Part shown: positions 1 through 8,419 of the stretch, in pieces | Layout of the letters: each line of letters begins with the position of its first letter | How positions within the stretch are numbered: the stretch's first letter is position 1 | The notes under the pieces: generated by a model | Seen by the model: only the letters and a program-made list of their open reading frames with translations | What the model was told of the DNA's origin: nothing | Databases searched by the model: none | Program-made: the position numbers and the translations under genes | Assembly (NCBI RefSeq): GCF_004770895.1 | Contig: NZ_RQHS01000010.1 | Location: 124,001-188,000, forward strand | From: Leptospira dzoumogneensis | Lineage (GTDB): Bacteria; Spirochaetota; Leptospiria; Leptospirales; Leptospiraceae | Reading direction: 5' to 3' | Length of the DNA: 64,000 nt

Positions 1-1
1 A

Positions 2-601
2 CCGAAATCTGATCCGTTAACTCGGATCTTATACGGACTAGGGATCTTTATACTTCTTTCCGGTCTTCTGACCTCTACTAAATTTTGGCAGGGAGTATTA
101 TTCGGACCTAGATTTTTGATCACTATCCTTCCTTTTTTACTTTTGTTCTTATTCTCAATTTTAGAAAAAAATTGGGAAAAACTCAGCAAACCGTTTAGGA
201 TTACTGCCATCCTTCTTATCTCCTATTCTATTATAGGAGGTGTAGTATTCGACAGATTATATTATAAATTCACAAAATCGGTTGTGACCGAACAAAAAGA
301 ACTCAGCGATCATACTTCTAAAATCGTGATCTACAGAAAAGGTTCCGTGTTTTTACCGGCAAATTCTTTTAGAGAAGAGAGAGAAGTATATGAAATTGAT
401 TCCGCAGGATCTTTCGATGCACTTTTGGAAAAATTGTATAGGATCGGAAAAACCCAGGTAACTGTGGTAGGTTTTAAAGACTCCTATCCTCGAGAAGTTT
501 TAGTTCCTAAATCAGAACATTTTACATTTAAGAACAGAGTATTCTACCAAAGTCCTTCGATCAATATGGAAACTTTAGAATTTAGTAAAATAACTAAATG
601 A
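2..601 (+). CDS. C-terminal part of a membrane protein, possibly a GT-C type glycosyltransferase (5' truncated by window)
   Basis: The frame is open from the first complete codon of the window to the TAA/TGA region at 599-601, so the true start lies upstream. A TTG at 116 is not needed as a start because the frame continues before it. The visible part has at least three hydrophobic segments followed by a soluble tail of about 100 residues. Just before the third segment is the string FGPRFLI, resembling the FGPRYL-type motif seen near the end of the membrane half of many bacterial dolichyl-phosphate-mannose-like GT-C proteins. That resemblance is the only clue to function and is weak. It runs convergently toward the DprE1-like gene with a repeat element in the gap. 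Confidence 0.6.
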   Translation, partial: PKSDPLTRILYGLGIFILLSGLLTSTKFWQGVLFGPRFLITILPFLLLFLFSILEKNWEKLSKPFRITAILLISYSIIGGVVFDRLYYKFTKSVVTEQKELSDHTSKIVIYRKGSVFLPANSFREEREVYEIDSAGSFDALLEKLYRIGKTQVTVVGFKDSYPREVLVPKSEHFTFKNRVFYQSPSINMETLEFSKITK

Positions 602-607
602 TCTGAT

Positions 608-686
608 TTCGCACAGAGCTCACGAAGCACACAGAGATAAAAAGAATTACAATTAGCCTCCGTGATCTCGGTGCCCTCCGTGCGAA
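608..686. repeat. Family A intergenic inverted repeat, copy 1
   Basis: Two imperfect 29-nt arms, 608-636 and the reverse complement of 658-686, share the pattern TTCGCAC(A/G)GAG..CAC..AG..CAC(A/G)GAG with about 21 of 29 positions identical by hand alignment. They are separated by 21 nt. The element fills the gap between two convergent genes. It belongs to the same 'acgcagagacgc' style family found at 3026-3100, 4749-4778, 43682-43865 and 45072-45275. Confidence 0.7.
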
Positions 687-701
687 CCAAAAAATACGAT
701 C

Positions 702-2195
702 TTACTTTCCCCAGACTCTTCTAAATAGATCCGACTCTAATAGATTTTTCGGATCCAATTTTTTCTTCATGGTTCTGAACTTTTCAAGGTTCTGTTTAGG
801 CATGGATCTTCTGTAAACTTCAGGGCGAAGAGTGCTGTCTTTTGCAAAATAGAATCTTCCTCCATTCTTCACAACGATCTCATCCATTTCTTTGGCAAGT
901 TCCCAAAGTTTAGTTTTATTACCTTTGGTCATAGGAAAATCCATAGCCATAGAATAACCGTCTACCGCATGGGTGAGTAAAAATTTGTCAGGTCTATGTT
1001 TCTTAAATACACCAAGCCAGTTTACGATCCCTCTTTTTTGACAAAGACTTAGGATCTCTTCGAAACCTTTTACTGCATTCTCTTTCGGAATAAAACTTTG
1101 GTATTGGATCATCGCACCAGGCTTATACATAAATTTCCAATTCGGAACATAGTCCAAAAGAAAAGCGTATTCTGCATGTCCTTGCTCATAAGGTTTATTA
1201 TTATTTAAAAACCCGGAGATCCATTTTCCGAAATTCACGAATCTCATTCCGAACTTATTGCTGAATGGATACATGAATAGCCACATCCAAGACTTAGGAA
1301 TGATCCCTAAAAATGTGCTTGGTAGAATTTGATTTTCCAATTTGCAATTTTCAGGAAAATCAGGATCTTCTCCCGCTTTTAGATGAACCGCTTTATGGAT
1401 CTGACCTCGACCTAAACCTTTTCCGGAGGCAAATCCATCCACCCAACCTACTAAATAGTCGGATTGTTTGTATTCTCTTTCAAAATAATCATACATCTCT
1501 TGCAGGTTTGCAGTATTCACCGGCCAAACTTTCATTTTACCGGAGTAGATTTTTTTGAGTTTGATGGTGACAGTCAGGAATGCTCCTAACATCCCGAAGC
1601 CGGAAATCGCAGAGTAAAATAGATCCGAATTTTTTTTAGGAGAACAAACGGATTCTTTTCCATCAGGACTTAAAAAGGTAAATTCCTGGATATGATCTCC
1701 GATCGGTCCAACTGCGAAGTTATTCTTTCCATGAATATTCATAGAAAGTGCACCGCCTAACGTAGGGAACATTGTTCCACTTACAACAGGAGGCCAAAAT
1801 CCTCTTTCGATCCCGAACTCCCAAAGTTGTTTGATGGTGACTCCGGATTCCGCAACCAAGATCCCGGTTTTAGGATCAAAGGATAAGATCTTATTAAAGT
1901 TACGGATATCTACTACGATCCCTTTTTCGTTCGTAGCAGCATCACCGTAGCTGCAACCTCCTCCCCTAAATGCAACTTTTGTATTCGTATCTCTTGCATA
2001 AGAGAATAGATCCTTAAAGTCCTGGATAGATATAGGTAAAAAAACCTTACTATTGGAGAAATGGTTCATTCCCCAGGCTTCTACTTTTTGAGCAGGACTT
2101 AAACGGGACTCGAACTCTTTTAGATCGAAAACTGCTTTTTTAGTTTTGGGAGATGTCGCTTTTTTAACTGTCTTTTTTTTAGAAGCGGTTGCCAT
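702..2195 (-). CDS. DprE1-like FAD-dependent decaprenylphosphoryl-ribose 2'-oxidase family protein
   Basis: Vanillyl-alcohol-oxidase-type flavoprotein of 497 aa. An N-terminal Lys/Ala-rich extension of about 25 residues precedes the FAD domain, with [12 protein letters not shown] at 77-87 and [12 protein letters not shown] at 147-158. His155 sits where the flavin-linked histidine (His132) lies in mycobacterial DprE1. The C-terminal part aligns by eye with DprE1 throughout: GYSMAMDFP (413-421), YFAKDS with Lys452 (Lys418 in DprE1), and a SDLFRR ending. In DprE1 this enzyme oxidises the 2'-OH of decaprenylphosphoryl ribose as half of an epimerisation to arabinose. The partner SDR gene lies 17 nt upstream on the same strand, as dprE2 does. 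The true sugar-lipid substrate here is unknown. Start: ATG at 2195 with AAGGTGATC upstream. Confidence 0.85.
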   Translation of the reverse strand: MATASKKKTVKKATSPKTKKAVFDLKEFESRLSPAQKVEAWGMNHFSNSKVFLPISIQDFKDLFSYARDTNTKVAFRGGGCSYGDAATNEKGIVVDIRNFNKILSFDPKTGILVAESGVTIKQLWEFGIERGFWPPVVSGTMFPTLGGALSMNIHGKNNFAVGPIGDHIQEFTFLSPDGKESVCSPKKNSDLFYSAISGFGMLGAFLTVTIKLKKIYSGKMKVWPVNTANLQEMYDYFEREYKQSDYLVGWVDGFASGKGLGRGQIHKAVHLKAGEDPDFPENCKLENQILPSTFLGIIPKSWMWLFMYPFSNKFGMRFVNFGKWISGFLNNNKPYEQGHAEYAFLLDYVPNWKFMYKPGAMIQYQSFIPKENAVKGFEEILSLCQKRGIVNWLGVFKKHRPDKFLLTHAVDGYSMAMDFPMTKGNKTKLWELAKEMDEIVVKNGGRFYFAKDSTLRPEVYRRSMPKQNLEKFRTMKKKLDPKNLLESDLFRRVWGK

Positions 2196-2212
2196 TTTAG
2201 ATCACCTTTTCC

Positions 2213-2938
2213 TTAAACGGAAAGTTTTCTGAAAATAAAAGAAGGGATAAGTCTAATGATCAAAGAGACCAATGCCCAACGAGCAGGCACATAGAAATTC
2301 TCTTTTCCTGCATTCACTTTTGCTAATATAACTTGAGCGGCTTCCTTAGCGGTGATCAACCACATAAGGCCCGGTAGACCTTCCGTCATCGGGGTCTCGA
2401 TCATTCCAGGTTTTACTGTAACCACTTGGATCCCTTTTACCGCTAAACGATTGCGTAAAGCTTCTAAGTAAGTGGACATTCCAGCTTTAGATGCGTTATA
2501 AACCGGATTCCCTCTGCGGCCTCTATCACCTGCGATGGAAGATATCCCTATAATTTTGCCGGCCTTCTTCTCTTGGAAATATGCAGCTGCGGAATCCAAC
2601 CAAGCCACACAACCTAAAAGATTAACTTCCAACATTTCCAAATCTTTTTCGATAGGAAATTCTTCCGCACCGACCCTATGCATCACACCGGATGCGTAAT
2701 AAATTTCGTCCAAGCCGCCTAAAGCTTTTACAGCCTTGGCAAATTCTCCCGGGACCTTGGAGTATTCAGTAACGTCGTGTTTGACGAATAAGTTTTTTGC
2801 CTTGGAAGAAGGAAGTTTTTTCAGCTCCTTCTCTCTTCTTGCAAAAGCAGCGACTTGATGTCCCTCTTCGATCAATTGAGATGCAATTTCTTTTCCGATA
2901 CCGCTAGAAGCGCCTACTACGATGATCTTTTTAGCCAT
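2213..2938 (-). CDS. DprE2-like short-chain dehydrogenase/reductase
   Basis: Classical SDR of about 241 aa starting at [17 protein letters not shown]. The Rossmann glycine motif GASSGIG is at residues 9-15. It is followed by the ISSIAG serine region, the YNASK active-site Tyr-x-x-x-Lys, and a hydrophobic C-terminal stretch ([12 protein letters not shown]) typical of DprE2-type membrane-associated reductases. A longer reading from a TTG at 2959 is possible, but ATG 2938 has AGAAAGG a few bases upstream and starts exactly at the nucleotide-binding strand. It lies immediately upstream of the DprE1-like gene in the same orientation. By analogy it would reduce the 2'-keto intermediate made by that oxidase. 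Function is inferred from family and pairing. Confidence 0.8.
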   Translation of the reverse strand: MAKKIIVVGASSGIGKEIASQLIEEGHQVAAFARREKELKKLPSSKAKNLFVKHDVTEYSKVPGEFAKAVKALGGLDEIYYASGVMHRVGAEEFPIEKDLEMLEVNLLGCVAWLDSAAAYFQEKKAGKIIGISSIAGDRGRRGNPVYNASKAGMSTYLEALRNRLAVKGIQVVTVKPGMIETPMTEGLPGLMWLITAKEAAQVILAKVNAGKENFYVPARWALVSLIIRLIPSFIFRKLSV

Positions 2939-3025
2939 ACCAACCTTTCTGGGGCGCAAGGCCAGACTGACAAGCCTGATTTGGGCCGTTTTTGGAGAGG
3001 AACTAGAAGGAATTGAAAATTAAAA

Positions 3026-3100
3026 TCTCTGCGGCTCCGTGTCTCTGCGTGCCAATAAATACTTCTGCGATCTCACGCAGAGACGCCAAGGCGCGGAGAA
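3026..3100. repeat. Family A intergenic inverted repeat, copy 2
   Basis: The left arm (3026-3053, read as its complement, begins GGCACGCAGAGACACGGAG) and the right arm (3071-3100, containing CTCACGCAGAGACGCCAAGG) are imperfect inverted copies of one another around an 18-nt spacer. It sits between two genes on the minus strand, so it could form a hairpin in their transcript. Same family as copies at 608, 4749, 43682 and 45072. Confidence 0.75.
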
Positions 3101-3102
3101 AA

Positions 3103-3897
3103 CTATAAAGTAAGCCTGTCTCCATCCGGGCCATTCTCTAAAAAATAATCCGAAAGAAAAGACTCGCTCTTCTTCCAAACACCTTTATCACGATCCAAAA
3201 TTTCTGCAGGCTTCCAGTTCTTTTTATAATCCATCTTAGGATGTCCCGGAAGAAAAAGGCCCAATTGAAATTCTTTAAAACCATTCTCTTTGGCCCAAAG
3301 AATAGAGGAAAGTATCAGAAAATTTCCCAAACTTCTTTTACTTTCTTCCGGATCAAAAACAGAATACACGGCAGACACGGTTTCAAACCCAAAATCCAAT
3401 AAGATCCAGCCTAAAAGTACATCGTCTTTATAAAGAAGAAGTTCCCCTGAATTTTCAGAACCCGCGTACATCTGGAACTTCATATTCTCCAGAATTTCAG
3501 ATTCGGATTCACCATAGCTTCCTTCATGACGGGATCTTTGGTACTTCACATATAAATTCTTTTTATCAGGATCAATAATCGGCGGAGAAATTTTTAAAGC
3601 AAGATCACGATTCTTTTTGATCAGTCTTCTGTGGTTTGCACTAGGAAAAAATTCAAGTAATAGAACTCTATAACTGAGACAATGAGAACATACGGAACAA
3701 TTGGTCCTATAAAAGAAATAGCCGGACCTTCTAAACCCAAAACGAAAAAGATCATCTAAAATTTCGGGAGGAAGTTTTTCCTTAGAAAAGAAACCCTTCA
3801 CCTTTGAATTCCTTTCCGGATAATAAGCGCACTTAGATTCGGGAGTCTCCGGAAGAGAACCTAGGAATGTAAAATAATCCAACCCCATCTTTGCCAT
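3103..3897 (-). CDS. bpt: Aspartate/glutamate leucyltransferase / arginyltransferase family (Bpt/Ate1-like)
   Basis: 264-aa protein of the aminoacyl-tRNA-protein transferase family, which attaches leucine or arginine to N-termini of proteins and so makes N-degrons for Clp-dependent degradation. Visible family signatures are the N-terminal CAYYPERNSK block, the FGFRRSGYFFYRTNCSVCSHCLSYRV block with its clustered cysteines, a basic RRLIKKNRD segment and the GNAT-like C-terminal half (YVKYQRSRHEGS, ending near LGLFLPGHPKMDYKKNWKPAEIL). Length fits the bacterial Bpt type (about 240-260 aa). Whether it transfers Leu or Arg cannot be read from the sequence. The start ATG at 3897 is followed by a second in-frame ATG three codons on (MAKMG). 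A link to ClpX/ClpP at 45-47 kb is functional inference only. Confidence 0.8.
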   Translation of the reverse strand: MAKMGLDYFTFLGSLPETPESKCAYYPERNSKVKGFFSKEKLPPEILDDLFRFGFRRSGYFFYRTNCSVCSHCLSYRVLLLEFFPSANHRRLIKKNRDLALKISPPIIDPDKKNLYVKYQRSRHEGSYGESESEILENMKFQMYAGSENSGELLLYKDDVLLGWILLDFGFETVSAVYSVFDPEESKRSLGNFLILSSILWAKENGFKEFQLGLFLPGHPKMDYKKNWKPAEILDRDKGVWKKSESFLSDYFLENGPDGDRLTL

Positions 3898-3953
3898 GAT
3901 ATAGATCTATTTTTACATTGCCAAACCAAAGCCTCCGAAGGATAGGACTATTG

Positions 3954-4265
3954 ATGGTATTTGGTTTAATGATGGATCATCCGGCACGTTGGAACGCTTA
4001 TAAATTGGCTTTCGGATTCACTGCCTTAAGCTATCTATTTTATTTTTTATCCCTTCCTTTTGTTCTGTTCGCGTTATTAGCAGCCGGACTTTTCTGCCTA
4101 ATCGGAGGGCTGTTTTTCCCGCATACATTCGATCATTTATATCGAACTTTTCAATTTTTGATTTTAGGTATACTCTCCTTTTTAGTTTCCTTACTGATCC
4201 TCTTCGGATATTTGATTTTTTGGAGACCTTTCCAATTCGTTTTGGGATCTAAAAACCAAGATTAA
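3954..4265 (+). CDS. Small hypothetical membrane protein
   Basis: About 103 aa with two to three hydrophobic segments (FALSYLFYFLSLPFVLFALLAAGLF and a second block FLILGILSFLVSLLILFGYLIFW). The ATG at 3954 is preferred over an upstream TTG at 3918 because GAAGGATAGG lies about 7 nt before it. The next gene, RNase HI, starts 5 nt after the stop, so the two are probably co-transcribed. No family was recognised. Confidence 0.55.
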   Translation: MVFGLMMDHPARWNAYKLAFGFTALSYLFYFLSLPFVLFALLAAGLFCLIGGLFFPHTFDHLYRTFQFLILGILSFLVSLLILFGYLIFWRPFQFVLGSKNQD

Positions 4266-4270
4266 ACCTC

Positions 4271-4666
4271 GTGAAAAAGTTCAAAATATACTGCGACGGT
4301 GCTTCCAAAGGAAACCCGGGACCTTCTTCCATTGGGGTAGCCGTTTACGAAGGAGAAGCCGAGGTGCATTCCATCTCACGTAGGATCTCCGACGGAACGA
4401 ATAATGTGGCGGAATGGGCAGCCCTGGAAGCTGGGATAGAATATTGCCTCTCCCAAGACGCTGTCGAAGTCACAGCCTATCTGGATTCAGAACTGGTGGT
4501 AAAACAATTCAAGGGAGAATACAAAGTCAAATCCCCTCACCTCCAAATCGCAAAAGAAAAGGTCAAAGGCCTGACTTCTAAACTCAAACTTTTCTCAATC
4601 CATCATGTGCCGCGTGAAAAAAACAAGCGGGCAGATAAACTCGCAAACCTGGCTTTCGAATCCTGA
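4271..4666 (+). CDS. Ribonuclease HI family protein
   Basis: 131 aa RNase H fold that would cut the RNA strand of RNA-DNA hybrids. The four carboxylates are visible: Asp9 in YCDGASKGNPGP, Glu48 in NNVAEWAAL, Asp72 in YLDSELVVKQ and Asp122 in KRADKLANLA. The compact form, lacking the basic protrusion of E. coli RNase HI, matches the archaeal/Gram-positive style RNase HI-like proteins. Start is a GTG at 4271, 5 nt after the preceding stop, without an obvious strong ribosome binding site, suggesting coupling to the upstream gene. Confidence 0.88.
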   Translation: MKKFKIYCDGASKGNPGPSSIGVAVYEGEAEVHSISRRISDGTNNVAEWAALEAGIEYCLSQDAVEVTAYLDSELVVKQFKGEYKVKSPHLQIAKEKVKGLTSKLKLFSIHHVPREKNKRADKLANLAFES

Positions 4667-4679
4667 GATAATTTTAGAC

Positions 4680-4756
4680 GGCGTGTAGGAGTTCCTACAT
4701 CGGAAAATTTGGGCGGCTCCTCGCTTCGCGAGGACCGGGCTACTCGGGTTCGCACA
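4680..4756 (+). repeat. Family B multi-hairpin intergenic repeat, copy 1 (partial)
   Basis: Begins GGCGTGTAGGAGTTCCTACA, which contains the small palindrome GTAGGA-GT-TCCTAC, followed by GGGCGGCTCC and a stem TCCTCGC-TTC-GCGAGGA, then CGGGCTACT. A diverged second copy lies inverted at 27584-27668, where the stem reads TCCGAGC-AAA-GCTCGGA. The stem bases differ but pairing is kept. Here the element runs straight into a half copy of repeat family A at 4749. Confidence 0.7.
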
Positions 4757-4778
4757 GAGGCGCTAAGATGCGGAGAAT
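4749..4778 (+). repeat. Family A repeat, single arm, copy 3
   Basis: TTCGCACAGAGGCGCTAAGA followed by TGCGGAGAA is a single arm of the family A sequence, joined directly to the end of the family B element. No matching inverted arm is present before the lipoprotein gene at 4831, so this is a half element or a decayed copy. Confidence 0.6.
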
Positions 4779-4830
4779 TCTAAAATAAAAAATGGTTTCC
4801 CAATAGAGATCTTTCTAAAAAATCCTAAGC

Positions 4831-5190
4831 ATGAGTTCTCGAAAGTATATACTTCAGATATGCTTTAGCCTTCTAATAATTTTCGCCTTATCCGATTGTA
4901 AGGCAAGTATCTTGGACAAAATGAAAGAGCTGAAAAAAGAAGGAAAGTATCTGGAACTTGCAATCCTATGCAACGAACATACCGACCAAGAATACAAAGA
5001 GATCTGCAATACAGCCTGGGATGAAATCGGTAAAAGAATAGACCAGATCCTTTCCCAACAAGCCGATCTTCCCTTCTTAAGAGTTTCCGTAGACGAAAAA
5101 ACCAAAAAGCAGGTCGAAGAAATTTTTTCCAAAAACCCCGCACTGAAAGATCGTTATCTACCAATTTGGAAAAAGATCGTCCAGGAATGA
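4831..5190 (+). CDS. Small hypothetical lipoprotein
   Basis: 119 aa with a basic start, a hydrophobic core ending IFALSDC and a cysteine at about residue 23. That fits a spirochaete-type lipobox, although Asp before Cys is atypical. The mature part is helical and charged (KMKELKKEGKYLELAILCNEH), with no known domain recognised. The stop codon TGA overlaps the start of the CCA-adding enzyme gene (ATGA at 5187-5190), so the two are translationally coupled. Confidence 0.65.
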   Translation: MSSRKYILQICFSLLIIFALSDCKASILDKMKELKKEGKYLELAILCNEHTDQEYKEICNTAWDEIGKRIDQILSQQADLPFLRVSVDEKTKKQVEEIFSKNPALKDRYLPIWKKIVQE

Positions 5191-6482
5191 TGAACCCGGA
5201 TCCTAATAAACTCATTTCCCAAATCCCTTCTCCTTTTTTAGAGGATCTATTAGAGATTAGTAATACGATACGAAATCATGAAGGAGAAGCTTATCTAGTA
5301 GGAGGAAGTGTCCGAGATCTAATATTAAACAAAATCCCCCATGAATACGACCTTGCGGTTTCCATTTCTCCGGAAAAAATGCAGAAGATCTTCAAAAGGA
5401 CAGTTCCAACCGGGATTAAACACGGAACTATCACGGTATTATTCCAAGATAGATCCTATGAATTGACCACATTCAGAAAAGACGAAGACTATATAGACGG
5501 CAGAAGGCCAGAAACAGTACAATTCGGAGTAAGTCTGAGCGAAGATCTAAAAAGAAGGGACTTCACAATGAACGCCCTTGCATTGGATCTCCAAGAAAAG
5601 ACGTTGGTGGACGAACATTCCGGACTAGAAGATATTCAAAATTCCTTAATTAGGACCATCGGAAACCCGGTTTCCAGATTTACGGAAGACGGACTCAGAC
5701 CGGTCCGCGCAATTCGATTCGTTTCCACACTCGGATTTACGATCCATCCGGAAACTGCAGAAGCAATCGAAACCTGCAGACCGATCACTGCAAAGGTTTC
5801 TCCGGAAAGAATACACGACGAATTTTTAAAAATACTCAAAAGTAAAAATCCGATCGGCGGACTCGATCTATTAAAAAAATATAAAGTACTGGAATTGATC
5901 AGTAAGACCAAATTCTATTCCGGAGATTGGGAAAAACATAAAAACGGATTCTCCAAACTTCTACAATCATCCGAAAGATCAAAAATAGCTTACTTTTTGG
6001 TGTCTTGCTTCTCGGAACAAAACTGGTTTTCCGATTCGACCGTATTTTTTAAAGAACTCAGATTCTCCAACCAAAGAACAAAGGATTCTCAGTTTCTAGT
6101 AAAAACCCTATATTCAATCATCCAGAATAGAGAAGAGTTAAAAACTTTTCCTGGGCTTCGAACTCATCTACTTCATCCGATCGCGCAGTACACCGGTAAA
6201 AAGGAATTTTGGGATTGCTGCATAGAACTTTCCATTCTTTGGGCAGCCTTTCTAAACGAAGAAGCATTCTGGCTCGCCGGCGCGGAACAAGAATGGAAGA
6301 AGGATCCTCCACTTCTACTCTCCGACCTGACCATAGACGGAAACCTAGTTCGAGAAAAATTCCCGGAACTACCAGCCCCTAAACTAGGAGAAGTATTGCG
6401 GTCTTCTTTGCTTGCCGTACTCCAAGATCCCAATCTAAATTCAAAAGAACTTCTTCTGGATCTGATCCGTAAATCTCTCTAA
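5187..6482 (+). CDS. cca: CCA tRNA nucleotidyltransferase / poly(A) polymerase family
   Basis: 431 aa class II nucleotidyltransferase. Motifs in order are GGSVRD (39-44), EYDLAV (53-58, the metal-binding strand, with a YD where DxD is usual), and RRDFTMNA (123-130, end of the catalytic head), then a helical neck. The reaction adds or repairs the 3' CCA of tRNAs, which matters here because the tRNA-Met and tRNA-Gly genes in this window do not encode CCA. ATG 5187 is chosen over a TTG at 5166 because it overlaps the preceding stop as ATGA. The C-terminal half (about 230-431) is diverged and shows no HD domain. A poly(A) polymerase role cannot be excluded. Confidence 0.85.
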   Translation: MMNPDPNKLISQIPSPFLEDLLEISNTIRNHEGEAYLVGGSVRDLILNKIPHEYDLAVSISPEKMQKIFKRTVPTGIKHGTITVLFQDRSYELTTFRKDEDYIDGRRPETVQFGVSLSEDLKRRDFTMNALALDLQEKTLVDEHSGLEDIQNSLIRTIGNPVSRFTEDGLRPVRAIRFVSTLGFTIHPETAEAIETCRPITAKVSPERIHDEFLKILKSKNPIGGLDLLKKYKVLELISKTKFYSGDWEKHKNGFSKLLQSSERSKIAYFLVSCFSEQNWFSDSTVFFKELRFSNQRTKDSQFLVKTLYSIIQNREELKTFPGLRTHLLHPIAQYTGKKEFWDCCIELSILWAAFLNEEAFWLAGAEQEWKKDPPLLLSDLTIDGNLVREKFPELPAPKLGEVLRSSLLAVLQDPNLNSKELLLDLIRKSL

Positions 6483-6684
6483 TCCAAAGGCCTTAGTTTA
6501 GGGCCTAATTTGTCGAAGTGCCTACAAAACCCAATCTTTCAGCGCTCTAAATTTAGCTTAATTTTTAAGCACTATGTTAATTTTAAAAAATTATCCCTAA
6601 AAGTTTCTAATATTTGAGCATGATATATTTGATTTAGAATCGTTTTTAAGCCTAATTTAGTCTCTTTGCCTATTTTTAACATGT

Positions 6685-6700
6685 TGGCACGCTAGTTGCA
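6685..6700 (+). promoter_or_regulatory. Sigma-54 (-24/-12) promoter of the porin gene
   Basis: TGGCACGCTAGTTGCA matches the sigma-54 consensus TGGCACG-N4-TTGC(A/T) at every conserved position. The -24 GG (6686-6687) and -12 GC (6698-6699) are 12 nt apart as required. It lies 29 nt before the porin start, predicting transcription from about 6711 and a leader of under 20 nt. The 245-nt upstream gap contains AT-rich sequence, a short inverted repeat GCTTAA-TTT-TTAAGC at 6556-6570 and two similar GCCTAATTT..GCCTA strings (from 6503 and from 6650) that could serve an enhancer-binding protein. Confidence 0.85.
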
Positions 6701-6728
6701 TACTTATCGGCATAGGAGATTTAGGAGA

Positions 6729-8315
6729 ATGATGAGAAAAAAAACAGCCAGCCTCATTGCTACCTTTACTCTGGTGACCGCCTCTTCGATTTTTGCCCAA
6801 GCGAAGAAGGAAACGCCGGACCCGAAGGCAGCAGGTGCAGTGAAAGCTGCTCCAGCCCCAGAACCTGAAGATACGAAATGGTATGATAAGGTAGACTTTT
6901 CCGGATTTGTGGATGTGTACTACATGTACAATAACAACCCACTCCAAGGAAGCGCCGTAGATACGACCAGATCGTTCGAAACTAGCAACAAAAACTTTGG
7001 TGTTAACGCAGCAGCTCTTGCAGTACAAAAGACCGCTGAAAAATCCAGCCCTTGGGGATTCCGTGTGGATTTCCAAAACGGACAAAACAACGCATTCCAA
7101 GAGGCGCCATATTCCCAAGCAAACGGAGTATACAACTATAACCTGCTGAAACAAGCGTATATCAGCATGTATTTCCCAGTGTTGAAAGGGATGACCTTAG
7201 ACGTTGGTAAAATGGCAACGCATATCGGATACGAAGTATTGGAATCGATGAACAACCCTAACTACTCGATAGGGGCCATCTTCCAAAACACAATCCCCTT
7301 CATTCACACCGGTGCTCGCTTAACTACTCAATTTACAGACAAATGGGCTGGAACCTTTTATCTGTATAACAGTGGTGGTGGTACTGGTTATAGAACCGGA
7401 GTTCCTGACGGAAGCACTACGAATAACTACTTCTATGAAGCAGCTACTCAACATAAAGCGATTGGAACTCAGGTAAAAGGAACCTTGATCGAAGACAAAT
7501 TGTCCGTTACTTGGAACACTTTGTATTCTCAAGATGGTGCTACTGGAAGGATCGATCCAACCAAACAATATTTGGCTGATCAGTTGGCTGCTCAAACCGG
7601 AGACCCGGCAGTTGCAGTACTTAACGCACCGAATGCTAAGTATAATAAAGATTATTGGTTCATGAACCATGCAATCTTATCCATCACTCCTACCGACAGG
7701 ATCCAAGTTGACTTAGACTATACTTGGAGCGAGAAGGCAGGTGGTGCAGCAGCGGCGAACCTTGCACAACAACAGTACAACCCGACAGGTGCGGCTACAA
7801 TTGAAACCATCCTTGGCGGAACTGTAACTACTGAAAAAACAAAAAGCTCTTATAAGGCTTATGGGATCTTCAGTAAGTTCAAAATCGGTGAGACTTGGGG
7901 AATCAACGTTCGTTTCGAGTATATCGACGATAGCTCTAACAACGGCCGTTTGACTACTTTCAACCCGTTTGCAGGATCGCAAGCAGCTAACTCTTGGTAT
8001 GCAGGAAAATATGCACAAGATAAAGCAATCGCTGAGCAAATCCTTGCAGCTACTCCTGGATTGGCTGGTTTAACTGCAGATCAACTACTTGCGGCTTTAG
8101 ACCCGAAAAACTACAAAGATTACGGTGGATCTTCCAACTACGGACAGTATAAAACATTTACTGTAACTCCGGTTTGGAACTACACTGAAAATCTACTCAT
8201 CAAATTGGATATGAGAAGAGACTGGGCGACCGGTTATCAATTCGTAACTTCTTCCGGTGAGAAGAGCAAAGACCAATACGGTATAACCTTAGGGGTCGTT
8301 GCTAAGTTCGATTAA
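6729..8315 (+). CDS. OmpL-like beta-barrel porin (BBP2 family)
   Basis: 528 aa exported protein. A cleavable signal ([25 protein letters not shown]) is followed by an Ala/Pro/Lys-rich linker, then [16 protein letters not shown] and alternating aromatic strands to the C-terminus ([11 protein letters not shown]). The pattern fits the putative beta-barrel porin-2, OmpL-like family of outer-membrane channels. Two long loops (about residues 270-300 and 410-465) are Ala-rich. Two ATG codons (6729 and 6732) follow an AGGAG. The gene is monocistronic: it has its own sigma-54 promoter at 6685 and a strong terminator at 8340. Sigma-54 control suggests expression tied to nutrient or environmental state. 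The solute is unknown. Confidence 0.82.
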   Translation: MMRKKTASLIATFTLVTASSIFAQAKKETPDPKAAGAVKAAPAPEPEDTKWYDKVDFSGFVDVYYMYNNNPLQGSAVDTTRSFETSNKNFGVNAAALAVQKTAEKSSPWGFRVDFQNGQNNAFQEAPYSQANGVYNYNLLKQAYISMYFPVLKGMTLDVGKMATHIGYEVLESMNNPNYSIGAIFQNTIPFIHTGARLTTQFTDKWAGTFYLYNSGGGTGYRTGVPDGSTTNNYFYEAATQHKAIGTQVKGTLIEDKLSVTWNTLYSQDGATGRIDPTKQYLADQLAAQTGDPAVAVLNAPNAKYNKDYWFMNHAILSITPTDRIQVDLDYTWSEKAGGAAAANLAQQQYNPTGAATIETILGGTVTTEKTKSSYKAYGIFSKFKIGETWGINVRFEYIDDSSNNGRLTTFNPFAGSQAANSWYAGKYAQDKAIAEQILAATPGLAGLTADQLLAALDPKNYKDYGGSSNYGQYKTFTVTPVWNYTENLLIKLDMRRDWATGYQFVTSSGEKSKDQYGITLGVVAKFD

Positions 8316-8339
8316 TTCGAATTAGTAGATTTCTATAAA

Positions 8340-8369
8340 AAAGAGCGTCCGAAAGGGCGCTCTTTTTTT
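8340..8369 (+). terminator. Rho-independent terminator after the porin
   Basis: An 11-bp stem (8340-8350 with 8355-8365, one G-T pair) capped by a GAAA tetraloop and followed by a T-run. It lies 24 nt after the porin stop and is the clearest terminator in the window. Confidence 0.9.
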
Positions 8370-8419
8370 ATCTTCTTAGGAAATCGATACCAAGGATTAG
8401 GAAAGAAGAAGGTACATTC

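Noticed and set aside
4854..5215. Two minus-strand open frames opposite the small lipoprotein gene
   Set aside because: They are shadows of the plus-strand gene, have no ribosome binding site and no recognisable features.
6657..7154. Minus-strand frame covering the porin promoter and signal-peptide region
   Set aside because: It is antisense to the porin, and the sigma-54 promoter and signal peptide give a consistent plus-strand explanation.
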